DNA of 64,000 nt from Risungbinella massiliensis (GTDB lineage: Bacteria; Bacillota; Bacilli; Thermoactinomycetales; Thermoactinomycetaceae). The position numbers and the translations under genes were made by a program. Where the stretch lies: assembly GCF_000942395.1 (NCBI RefSeq), contig NZ_LN812102.1, positions 93,358 through 157,357 of the forward strand, read 5' to 3'. Below are positions 42,600-53,068 of the stretch, piece by piece. Below the pieces are notes generated by a model. The model saw nothing but the letters and a program-made list of their open reading frames with translations. It was not told the origin of the DNA and searched no databases. Positions within the stretch are counted from its first letter, which is position 1. The number at the start of each line of letters is the position of its first letter.

Positions 42600-43477
42600 T
42601 TTGAATCCTCCTTTTGGTAATAATGGAGAAAGAGGTTTTCTAGATCTTCTTCCACACTTCGTAGGTTGACTACATCTACTTCGTGTAAGATTGCAATCAT
42701 CTTGTTTACTTGTTGGTCTACTTGAAACTCTACTGTATCTTCATTTACTAATCGTACAAATGGATGTTCAAGTAGCTTTTGCACGTCTTCTTTTGTTCGG
42801 ACAGTTACTTGAAATTGTTGTTTCTTTTCGCGCTGAAAGGTCTCCATATCATTTTCGGCAATGATTCTCCCATCCTTCATCATTGCAGCACGATCGCATG
42901 TTTTTTCCATCTCACGGAACATGTGAGAAGACATAAAGATCGTTTTGCCTCGTTGTTTTTCTTCTAAGATCAACTCAATAAAACGTTGTTGTATTAAAGG
43001 ATCCAGACCAGATGTAGGCTCGTCTAAAATATAGATTTCTGGATCATGCATAAAGGCTGCAACTAATCCAAGCTTTTGTTTCATCCCTTTGGACATCATC
43101 CGTATGGGGGAGGTAGGATCTAATTCCAAGTGTTCCAATAGACGATTCTTCCGAGCGAGATCTTTTTGACCCCGCATTCCTTCTAGTAAATCCAAGAAAT
43201 TTTTTCCGGTCATTCCTTCTATAAAGGCAATTTCACCAGGTAAGTAACCAACATATTTCTTCACCTCAGTCGAATCTTTCCAACTATCCAATCCACGGAT
43301 AGAAGAGGTACCAGAATCTGGCTTCATAAATCCCATCAAGTGACGAATGGTAGTGGACTTACCAGCACCATTTGGACCAATAAATCCAAAAACTTCTCCT
43401 TGTTGTACCTCTAAGGAAACTTCGAAAATCCCTTTCCCATTGGGGAATTTCCGTGTAACGTTTTGAAGTTGTATCAT
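42596..43477 (-). CDS. ABC transporter ATP-binding protein
   Basis: A 293-residue ATPase with Walker A GPNGAGKSTTI, signature MSKGMKQKLG and Walker B IYILDEPTSGLDP. It has a C-terminal extension typical of DrrA/CcmA-type drug exporter ATPases. It is first in the operon with the permease. A divergent TetR gene lies 138 bp away with paired palindromic sites between, suggesting TetR repression of the exporter. Confidence 0.93.
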   Translation of the reverse strand: MIQLQNVTRKFPNGKGIFEVSLEVQQGEVFGFIGPNGAGKSTTIRHLMGFMKPDSGTSSIRGLDSWKDSTEVKKYVGYLPGEIAFIEGMTGKNFLDLLEGMRGQKDLARKNRLLEHLELDPTSPIRMMSKGMKQKLGLVAAFMHDPEIYILDEPTSGLDPLIQQRFIELILEEKQRGKTIFMSSHMFREMEKTCDRAAMMKDGRIIAENDMETFQREKKQQFQVTVRTKEDVQKLLEHPFVRLVNEDTVEFQVDQQVNKMIAILHEVDVVNLRSVEEDLENLFLHYYQKEDSK

Positions 43478-43490
43478 CTGTTCACCTCAT

Positions 43491-43593
43491 TTTTTGAAAC
43501 GAAAATCAAATTTGATTTCAAATTCATCTTATTCCTTTCCTTCTCTTTTGTAAATTGGTTTTGAAACGATTTTTATGATTGATTTCAAAATGT
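43491..43593. promoter_or_regulatory. Two candidate TetR operators in a divergent promoter region
   Basis: Two sites share the arms TTTGAAA and TTTCAAA: at 43493-43522 with 16 bases between arms, and at 43561-43590 with about 16. The first also contains the inner palindrome TCAAATTTGA. One lies near the ABC operon start and the other near the tetR start, fitting control of both directions. Confidence 0.6.
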
Positions 43594-43615
43594 GTTAAGA
43601 TAGCGATGGAGGTGG

Positions 43616-44218
43616 ATGTGGTTGGACGGATTTTTGAAGCGGACGCAGGAAAAAAGGAGAAAGATCGAGGAGACAACGATCTCTTTGTTGCACCTAGAGT
43701 TGAATGATATCAAAATTGCGGACATTGCCAAAAAGGCACAGGTATCGCAAGTAACTATATATAATTACTACGGAAGTAAAGAGAGGCTTCTCCAAGTTGC
43801 TATTATACGGTTCATCGAACGAGAAACAGAAAGATTTAAACAGATTTTAGATATGAATATAACGTTTGAAGAAAAAATAAAGCAGCTTATTTCTATCAAG
43901 AAACAAGCTGCAAGTCAGTTTAATCTCTCCCTTTATACACAGTTGTTCGCTCAGGATCATGAGTTTCAGGAGTATATTGCAAGATTATCTAGTGAGCAGT
44001 CCATACCGCTCTTTTTAAAGTTATTGAAAAACGGACGGGAGACGGGACATATTAGAGAATCGGTAAAAGACGAAACATTATTATTCTACTTAAACTTTTT
44101 AGGACAAGCTTTTTTACATCTTGATGGAAATGTTGTTTTCCCACCAGAATATGAACATTTAGCTGAAGAGATGCTGGACCTATTTTTATATGGGATCTTA
44201 AATAAGACGGAACATTAG
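43616..44218 (+). CDS. TetR-family regulator
   Basis: A 200-residue TetR protein. The N-terminal HTH is IKIADIAKKAQVSQVTIYNYYGSKERLLQ. GGAGGTGG precedes ATG 43616. It is divergent from the ABC exporter operon with shared palindromes between, so local repression relieved by an exported compound is likely. Its 3' end overlaps a convergent GNAT gene by 4 bp. A decayed copy of its 3' part lies at about 45.0 kb. Confidence 0.92.
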   Translation: MWLDGFLKRTQEKRRKIEETTISLLHLELNDIKIADIAKKAQVSQVTIYNYYGSKERLLQVAIIRFIERETERFKQILDMNITFEEKIKQLISIKKQAASQFNLSLYTQLFAQDHEFQEYIARLSSEQSIPLFLKLLKNGRETGHIRESVKDETLLFYLNFLGQAFLHLDGNVVFPPEYEHLAEEMLDLFLYGILNKTEH

Positions 44219-44799
44219 GAAGTTTTCTTTGTAGAGATGGAGTGGGTCTTGCGAAATTCATCTTCTAGGATACTCATTAGAATAGAATCATGATACTCAT
44301 GATGATAAAAAAGCGCTTCGCGTTGAACGCCTTCTATTTGAAAACCAAGTTGCTTGTATACATGGAGGGCACGTTTGTTATATGAGAATACATTTAACTC
44401 GATTCGATGGAGATTGAGAATCCCAAAGCCGTGATTTAGCATAAGTGTCATGGCTTCTTTGCCATATCCTTTTCCTTGATGATTTTCATTACTAATAGCA
44501 ATCCGAATATTGGCATTTCGATTATAGGAATCGATATCTTGAATTGCAATATCTCCGATTACTTCATCATTTTCCTGCAACGCGATCAACAAAAGGAGAG
44601 AGGAGGAGTCCTTCCACTTTTCTTCGATATATTGATGGATTTGCTCTTTGGTAAAGCATTTTTGGGTGCCTGTCCACCTCCTCACTTCGTGGTCAAACAA
44701 CTGATGGAAATACTGGTCTGTGTCCGCTAAGCTGAGTGGACGTAAGTACACTTTTTCACCTTGCAAGAATTTTACAGGCATTGTTAGTGGGGATTGCAT
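44215..44799 (-). CDS. GNAT acetyltransferase, RimJ/RimL-like
   Basis: A 194-residue GNAT enzyme: VYLRPLSLADTDQYF at the start, IRIAISNENHQGKGYGKEAM at the acetyl-CoA loop and LHRIELNVFSYNKRALHVYK near the end. It acetylates an unknown amine, possibly a protein N-terminus. It is convergent with tetR, overlapping by 4 bases. Confidence 0.88.
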   Translation of the reverse strand: MQSPLTMPVKFLQGEKVYLRPLSLADTDQYFHQLFDHEVRRWTGTQKCFTKEQIHQYIEEKWKDSSSLLLLIALQENDEVIGDIAIQDIDSYNRNANIRIAISNENHQGKGYGKEAMTLMLNHGFGILNLHRIELNVFSYNKRALHVYKQLGFQIEGVQREALFYHHEYHDSILMSILEDEFRKTHSISTKKTS

Positions 44800-44959
44800 T
44801 ATATGTACCTCCTACATATAAAAAGATTGTGGAGTCTGGTGCACATTAAATGGTAATGTGTCTTTTTTCATTTTCTCTGTCATTGATTTTCCTTCTAATA
44901 ATATTTCATGGGTGTCTTATAAAAAATGCAGAAAACAATTAGGAAATAAATTATACATA

Positions 44960-44998
44960 TAAAGAAGCACCGATTCGACAAAATCAGTGCTTCTTGAA
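44960..44998 (-). terminator. Hairpin, probable terminator for the cupin gene
   Basis: AAGAAGCAC and GTGCTTCTT arms with an inner GATT/AATC pairing, followed on the minus strand by TTTATATG. It lies 110 bases behind the cupin stop. Confidence 0.5.
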
Positions 44999-45011
44999 AT
45001 TCACTTGGAAT

Positions 45012-45095
45012 AAACGGACACATTGGAGAATCAATAACAGACGAAACCTTATTATTTTTACTTAAATTTTTCGAGACAAGTTTCTTTACTCTCGC
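45012..45095 (+). pseudogene. Decayed duplicate of the tetR 3' region
   Basis: These bases align with 44041-44120 in tetR at roughly 80% identity, for example GAGAATCAATAACAGACGAA against GAGAATCGGTAAAAGACGAA. Small indels and stops break the frame. It is a relic of a partial duplication, separated from the source by the GNAT gene. Confidence 0.7.
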
Positions 45096-45111
45096 ATTGA
45101 ATTGATGCCTT

Positions 45112-45453
45112 TTAGACGAAGATGGTGTTGGCATGCGTGTGTTCTAGACATAAATTAACCGTTCTCATATTGGATCTGGTTCGATGAATTTCATTGGCTG
45201 GGATGGTGATCATTTCATGAGGTTGAAGGGAGATAGAAGGCTTATCTTGAAAGTCAATCCAAAGTTCTCCCTCCAAAACAATAAAAAGCTCATCTGAATC
45301 GGGATGATAGTGCCACTCATATTCTCCATCTAGAACTGCTAGACGGAGACAACTTTCATTTACTGTGTTGACGATAAAGTTCTGATGGCGTTCTGTAATC
45401 GCTTCGCTGAGTCGGTCTAGATGTTGTTTGACTCCTTTAGAGTACATTTCCAT
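45112..45453 (-). CDS. Small cupin-domain protein
   Basis: A 113-residue single-domain cupin. Cupin motif 1 is YEWHYHPDSDELFIVLEGE with metal-binding His and Glu residues; motif 2 is ITIPANEIHRTRS. GGAGGG 7 bases before ATG 45453 supports that start. Possible roles are metal-dependent oxygenase, isomerase or sugar binding; no specific one can be assigned. Confidence 0.85.
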   Translation of the reverse strand: MEMYSKGVKQHLDRLSEAITERHQNFIVNTVNESCLRLAVLDGEYEWHYHPDSDELFIVLEGELWIDFQDKPSISLQPHEMITIPANEIHRTRSNMRTVNLCLEHTHANTIFV

Positions 45454-45592
45454 TACCAAACCCTCCTGTTCCTATTTTTCTACTATATATAAATAATTTA
45501 ATTTCGAAAAGTGTAATAGATTTGTGATTTGCTATGAACAGTTTCTTGTTAAACTTAATAGGTGGGAAAGAACGTAACAAGGAGAATTATAA

Positions 45593-46435
45593 GTGTTGAG
45601 TAATCTCAGAAATCATAGACACCAAAGGAGCCAATCGAATATGAGAGAAGAAGTAGTGAGAAACGGAAAACAAACGATCTTGGTGGATTTAAGTGATAAA
45701 TTAAAAAATAGCACCTCCCATTTTGAACCCAATCCACACTCTATTCAGTATTCTCCTCATCAAGATGCAGTAGCCCTAACTGATAAGCTACTAGGCCTTG
45801 GTGAAGAGTACTGGCCAGAAGGAGAAGGATGGGCAGTAGAGCAAGTAACACTATCTACCCATGCTGGAACCCATGTCGATGCACCATATCATTATGGTTC
45901 TACTATGTCAGATGGAGACCCAGCACGCACCATTGATCATGTGCCTTTGTCTTGGTGTTATGGGGATGGAGTCGTCTTAAATATGACTCATAAACAAGCA
46001 GGGGAAGCGATCACCGTTTCAGATTTACAGGAAGAACTAGAACGTATCCAATATCAGCTCAAACCGTATGACATTGTTTTAATACATACAGGCGCTTCTG
46101 CCTATTTCCAAGAACCAGGCTATGAATATCGTCACGCTGGCTTAGTTCGCGAGTCTACTGAGTGGCTTATTGATCAAGGAATCAAGATGATCGGGATTGA
46201 TGCTTGGGGATTAGACCGACCATTTGATGTGACCGCTAAAGAAGCAAAAGAAGGGAAAACCCAGTTCTGGGAGGCTCATCTAGTAGGTAGAGAGAAAGAG
46301 TATCTACAAATCGAAAAGTTATGTAATTTAGATCAAATCCCATATGCACATGGATTTAAGGTATCTGCTTTCCCTATTAAGATCGAAAATGCAAGTGCTG
46401 GATGGGCACGGGTTGTCGCAATCATAGAAGATTAA
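45593..46435 (+). CDS. Cyclase family protein (KynB-like metal hydrolase)
   Basis: A 280-residue protein of the cyclase/kynurenine formamidase KynB family. The metal-binding hallmark HAGTHVDAPYHYGS is present, and DIVLIHTGASAYF and GIDAWGLDRPF are further conserved segments. It probably hydrolyses an amide or lactone; the substrate is unknown and no kynurenine genes are nearby. AAGGAG 8 bases upstream supports GTG 45593. Confidence 0.88.
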   Translation: MLSNLRNHRHQRSQSNMREEVVRNGKQTILVDLSDKLKNSTSHFEPNPHSIQYSPHQDAVALTDKLLGLGEEYWPEGEGWAVEQVTLSTHAGTHVDAPYHYGSTMSDGDPARTIDHVPLSWCYGDGVVLNMTHKQAGEAITVSDLQEELERIQYQLKPYDIVLIHTGASAYFQEPGYEYRHAGLVRESTEWLIDQGIKMIGIDAWGLDRPFDVTAKEAKEGKTQFWEAHLVGREKEYLQIEKLCNLDQIPYAHGFKVSAFPIKIENASAGWARVVAIIED

Positions 46436-46449
46436 AAATAGAACCAAAG

Positions 46450-46490
46450 AGCTTGAGAGGAATGGTAAATCTCTCAAGCTCTTTTCTGAT
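46450..46490 (+). terminator. Terminator of the cyclase-family gene
   Basis: AAAGAGCTTGAGAG and CTCTCAAGCTCTTT form a 14-bp stem followed by TC-rich bases. The remaining stretch to 46680 contains no recognised gene. Confidence 0.82.
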
Positions 46491-46679
46491 TAACGCAGTT
46501 TTATAGAATCAAGAAAATAAAGGATTTAGCTGACTATGATCCTCAACTATTAATCGACGCCCTTACTTTGCAACTCGCCGTTTGATCAAACGAATGTAAT
46601 AGAAAGAATCCTATTATCGGGATAAAGATAATTAAAGCAGACTGCTATAAGATAGAGCCGGGCTGCTTTTGGGAGTGAT

Positions 46680-47408
46680 TTATTTTTTGATTGTTTTCTT
46701 TGTGAGTTTTTTTAATTGCACTGATACATTCTCTTTACATATCCCACCGTGATAACAGATGACAGAATCGATCTCGAAGTCCAAAAGTTTCGTCAATGAT
46801 TGCCGGGCTGTTTCTATATCTAGTGCGGTTGGTTCATGTGGACCTCCTAGCATTCCATCAACACAATACATCGCATCAGCAGCAACTAATGTTTTACTCT
46901 GTTGTAAGTAGAGGCAAACATGACCATCTGTATGACCAGGTGTTTCTATTACTTGGATGCCACCAACAAAAGGGAGGACTTGCCCGTTGGATAAAGTATG
47001 AGTCACCTTGGCTTTTGGAGGATGGGCATATAGTTTTCGCATTTCTTCGGGGAGAGCATCGATTTCTTCTTTGGTCATGCGGCTTAAATCTGTCTTAATA
47101 AGTGGATAGGTTCCTTCTATATAAGGCTTTTCTAGTTCATGTGCATAGACTAGTAGCTCTTTTCTAGTATTGGATAGAATTTCTGGCAGACCACCCATAT
47201 GATCAATATCCTGATGAGTGATGATTATTGCGGTAAGTTGCTCAAAGCTTACTCCTACCTTTTCCATCGCTTTTCGAAGCTGTTCCACATGACCTGGCAT
47301 TCCTGTATCGATGAGAATAGCAGATTGCGAATCCCACACTAAAGTTGGATATATCACAAATCCGTTAATATTTAACTCTAAAAATTCCACACGATTTGCA
47401 TCTTTCAT
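46680..47408 (-). CDS. Metallo-beta-lactamase-fold hydrolase
   Basis: A 242-residue MBL-fold protein with the HxHxDH-type motif IITHQDIDHMGGL, then ETPGHTDGH, VAADAMY and a late ICYHGG. It is a Zn- or Fe-dependent hydrolase; lactonase, thioesterase or glyoxalase-like activities are all possible. CAGGGGGATT before ATG 47408 supports this start over an upstream hydrophobic extension. Confidence 0.9.
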   Translation of the reverse strand: MKDANRVEFLELNINGFVIYPTLVWDSQSAILIDTGMPGHVEQLRKAMEKVGVSFEQLTAIIITHQDIDHMGGLPEILSNTRKELLVYAHELEKPYIEGTYPLIKTDLSRMTKEEIDALPEEMRKLYAHPPKAKVTHTLSNGQVLPFVGGIQVIETPGHTDGHVCLYLQQSKTLVAADAMYCVDGMLGGPHEPTALDIETARQSLTKLLDFEIDSVICYHGGICKENVSVQLKKLTKKTIKK

Positions 47409-47535
47409 GTTGAATCCCCCTGAGTAGTTACTTGCTTTTGGAAGAGCTATGTTTATTATACAAAAGCAGAGGGAGTATATCAATAAATTATTTATTATAT
47501 CATAAATTATAGTTTTTGTCAATATAAAAATTAAT

Positions 47536-49266
47536 CTAGTTAATCAATGTCGAATCTATCCCTCGTTTTATTAAGGAAACCACTTCTTCTTGTAAAACTG
47601 CGAGTTTCCTTTGGCAATCCTCTTTTGTTTGTCCTTGAGTTGAGAAGTAGATCTTCATTTTAGGTTCTGTTCCTGACGGACGGACACAGAACCACGAATC
47701 GTCTTGTAAGATAAACTGGAGACTGTTCTCTTTGGGATAGGGGAGGGAACTTATTTTCCCTATGAAGGTTTCAATCTGTCTCTCGTAATCCACCATTTTA
47801 CAGATCGGAATAGACCCGATCGTATGAGGAGGTTTCTCGCGCAGAGATGCCATAATCGTTTGCATCTTTTCTCGTCCGATCTCGCCCTTCAAGGTAAATG
47901 TCTGTAGGCTTTCGGCAAAAAAACCGTATTGGTTGTAAATCTCTTCTAATACATCGATCAGCGTCTTCTGTTGCTCATGATAATAGGCAGCCATTTCGGT
48001 GAGGAGTAGGGTAGCCATTACTCCATCTTTATCCCGAACAAAGGTTCCTGCAAGATAACCGAAGCTTTCCTCATAGCCGAATACAAACTTTTTTTCTCCA
48101 CGTTGCTCTATTAGTTCAATTTGTTCTCCAATGTATTTGAACCCTGTTAATGTTTTTCTCACTTCCAGTCCATGTGAGAGGGCTATCTTTTCACCTAAAG
48201 GACTAGATACAACAGTTTGAATCATAACTCCTTTTTGGAGGAGGTGATGCTGTTTATTGGTTGTGAGCAAGTAATGGAGAAGTAGTGCCCCAGTCTGATT
48301 TCCTGTTAGAAATCCGTAGTCACCATTTGATTGTTTTACTGCTATTCCAGCACGATCACAGTCAGGGTCGGTTGCGATCAGTAGGTCTGCATTCTCTTTT
48401 TTTCCTAAGGAGATTGCAAGCGTAAATGCGGTAGGGTCTTCTGGATTTGGAGAGGACACGGTTCGAAATTCAGGATCTGGTTCCGCCTGTTCCGGTACGA
48501 TCAGATAGTTAGAATAGCCAGCAGCTATATACGTTTTTTGGACTAATTCTCCTCCTACGCCATGGAGAGGGGTGTAAATTACACGCAGGGAGGATCGAGA
48601 TAATACGTCGGGATGAAGAAGGAGTTCTTGTAGTTGTGCGATGTATTGATCTTCAATCGTGTTATCAAGCCACTGGATGTCTGAGTGGGGACAATTTGGA
48701 GGCTCTAGATGATCAGGAATCTCCGAGATATTATCTAAGTAATAAGATATTTTTTGGGCTCGTTGAGGTGTGATCTGACCTCCGTCTGATCCGTATATTT
48801 TGTAACCGTTATAATCTGGTGGGTTGTGACTAGCTGTAATGACCACTCCCGCTAAAGTTTTCAGCTCTCGAATTGCAAAAGACAGAAGAGGTGTGGGGCA
48901 TTCAGATGGAAATAGATAGGCCACTATCCCATGTGATAGTAGTGTATTTGCTGTTTCAATTGCGAGCTCATGTGATTGGTGTCGATTATCATATGCGATC
49001 ACAACACCTCTCTTTTTCTCCACACTTGAAGGCGGTTCTAAACTGGCGATTAATCCTCGTGTGATACGTCGTATCGTATACCGGTTGATGCGATTTCGTC
49101 CAGCTCCGAGGATTCCTCTCACACCACCTGTCCCGAATTCAAGATGTCGACAGAAGCGATCGCTTATCTCATTAGAATCTCCTTGTATCAAGAGAAGTTC
49201 TTGTTTTGTCTGTTCATCTAAATAGGAAGCACGAAGCCACTCTTGATAAACAACGTTTGGATTCAT
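47536..49266 (-). CDS. Phosphoglucomutase/phosphomannomutase
   Basis: A 576-residue alpha-D-phosphohexomutase. It carries the phosphoserine loop GVVITASHNPPDYNGYK, the Mg-binding ATDPDCDRAG, the sugar-binding GYEESFGYLAG and the phosphate-binding RPSGTEPK. It interconverts 6-phospho and 1-phospho hexoses. Next to manC and gmd it most likely supplies mannose-1-phosphate. AGGAGG favours the second of two adjacent ATG codons (49266). Confidence 0.92.
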   Translation of the reverse strand: MNPNVVYQEWLRASYLDEQTKQELLLIQGDSNEISDRFCRHLEFGTGGVRGILGAGRNRINRYTIRRITRGLIASLEPPSSVEKKRGVVIAYDNRHQSHELAIETANTLLSHGIVAYLFPSECPTPLLSFAIRELKTLAGVVITASHNPPDYNGYKIYGSDGGQITPQRAQKISYYLDNISEIPDHLEPPNCPHSDIQWLDNTIEDQYIAQLQELLLHPDVLSRSSLRVIYTPLHGVGGELVQKTYIAAGYSNYLIVPEQAEPDPEFRTVSSPNPEDPTAFTLAISLGKKENADLLIATDPDCDRAGIAVKQSNGDYGFLTGNQTGALLLHYLLTTNKQHHLLQKGVMIQTVVSSPLGEKIALSHGLEVRKTLTGFKYIGEQIELIEQRGEKKFVFGYEESFGYLAGTFVRDKDGVMATLLLTEMAAYYHEQQKTLIDVLEEIYNQYGFFAESLQTFTLKGEIGREKMQTIMASLREKPPHTIGSIPICKMVDYERQIETFIGKISSLPYPKENSLQFILQDDSWFCVRPSGTEPKMKIYFSTQGQTKEDCQRKLAVLQEEVVSLIKRGIDSTLIN

Positions 49267-50097
49267 CATTAAACCTCCTATGAACAAAAAAGTTAGGTGG
49301 GACTCGTACCAGCTATGTTGCATAAGATAAAACATTCATGTTTGCTCTAACAAAGGAGAGATTCTATGCTAAAATCTCAGATTTGTCAGGAAAAAGACTT
49401 TGCAACGATTTGGTTTTTTCGCGCTTGTCAAATGTTGAAAAACCCTCCTGCATTTCATCGGAAATTATGGGAGTATGCTTTTATTTATGAAGCGTTATTG
49501 GAAAGAGGGATGTTACAACTCGGGAAGCATGGAATTGGATTTGGAGTTGGTCAAGAACCGTTGGTATCGATGTTCGCTGCACATGGTTCACAGATTTTGG
49601 CTACAGATCTAGATTTGGATGAAGCAATTAGACGAGGTTGGGTGGATACCAATCAACACAGCCATGATCTTACCAGCCTGAATCGGTGGAATATATGCGA
49701 TGATACTGTGTTTCGTCATCTGGTTTCGTTTCAGAGCGTGGATATGAATGCGATTCCCAACACATTAAACAATAAGTTTGATTTTTCATGGTCTTCCTCT
49801 TCATTAGAACACTTGGGATCACTAAAAAATAGCAAACAATTTCTTCTAAAACAGATGGAGACGTTACGTCCTGGTGGAGTGGCAGTTCATACAACAGAAT
49901 ACAATCTATTTTCTAATGATGCTACTTACGACAATATTGCAACGGTTGTTTTCCGTAAACGGGATATTGAAGATCTGGTAGAGGAATTCCATGCAAAAGG
50001 TTATGAGATTGAGGTAGACTTTACAATTGGAGAGGGACCGATTGAGTCTATTGTAGATATGCCCCCATTTGAAGGTCCCATCCAATTGCGGATTCAG

Positions 50098-52199
<2,102 letters not shown>

Positions 52200-52985
52200 C
52201 TAAATCCTACTTAAAAATAGGTCAAAGTGAGTGAACTGCGTTGTCATTTGCAATAGCTTCTTGACTGATGTTTGTTTTAACGATGCATCATATTGTATGA
52301 CAGAGATAGAAAAACCCTCATTTACGAAGCGATTCAATATTTCTTCGCTGTTATGACCATCCGACTCCCAAGAATAACGGTTAAACTCCATAATAATTTT
52401 GACATCTGGACTTCGACGAATGACGGAGAAAAGGCTATCCATAATAAGCGGTTCTGCCCCTTCAATATCGATTTTAATGATGTCAGCTGTTAGATCAGGG
52501 AGATAAGAGTCTAAGTTGACACCACGAACTTGTATTTTTTCGATATGGTCGTATTCGTCATCTACTTTTTCATGGATTGTAGCGGAGGCTGTTAGATTAT
52601 TCGGAATGTAGAGCATGACATCGGAGTCTTCATTGGCTAGTGCTACTTTGTGAAGTTCTAGTTGACTAAAACCATTCACAATTTTACTTTTCAAAAAGTT
52701 CTCGTGGTGATGGGGATTTGGCTCAAATGCGTGAACTTTCCCTTTGGGACCTACTAGATAAGAAGCTAAGAGAGAGAAATAGCCGCAATGTGCTCCAATA
52801 TCTAAAAAGGTCATTTCTGGCTTAATCATGGTAAGAAGAAGTCTCGAAATCCAATCTTCCCAATAGCCATCTAAAATCAAATGCGGAGAAACACTGAGGT
52901 CTCTTGTGTCCACAAAAATTTTAGGTCCGTAGAGCAATTGGGTGATGACAGTATGATTGCCAATGTATACAAATTTCCGATCCAT
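52200..52985 (-). CDS. FkbM-family methyltransferase
   Basis: A 261-residue SAM methyltransferase. MTFLDIGAHCGYFSLLASYL is the SAM loop, VHAFEPNPHHHENF follows, and ADIIKIDIEGAEPLIM is the FkbM hallmark. FkbM proteins O-methylate sugars or polyketides. The protein is part of the minus-strand glycosylation operon between gmd and the large glycosyltransferase. GAGGTG precedes ATG 52985. Confidence 0.9.
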   Translation of the reverse strand: MDRKFVYIGNHTVITQLLYGPKIFVDTRDLSVSPHLILDGYWEDWISRLLLTMIKPEMTFLDIGAHCGYFSLLASYLVGPKGKVHAFEPNPHHHENFLKSKIVNGFSQLELHKVALANEDSDVMLYIPNNLTASATIHEKVDDEYDHIEKIQVRGVNLDSYLPDLTADIIKIDIEGAEPLIMDSLFSVIRRSPDVKIIMEFNRYSWESDGHNSEEILNRFVNEGFSISVIQYDASLKQTSVKKLLQMTTQFTHFDLFLSRI

Positions 52986-53068
52986 CCCATTTCACCTCTT
53001 TACTTTCGCTATTGACCGTCTGGACCATGTCTTCTATGAAAACATGGTCCAGGGGGTGATTTAATGCG

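Noticed and set aside
44895-45134. 79-residue minus-strand frame
   Set aside because: It is antisense to the decayed tetR duplicate and crosses the cupin terminator.
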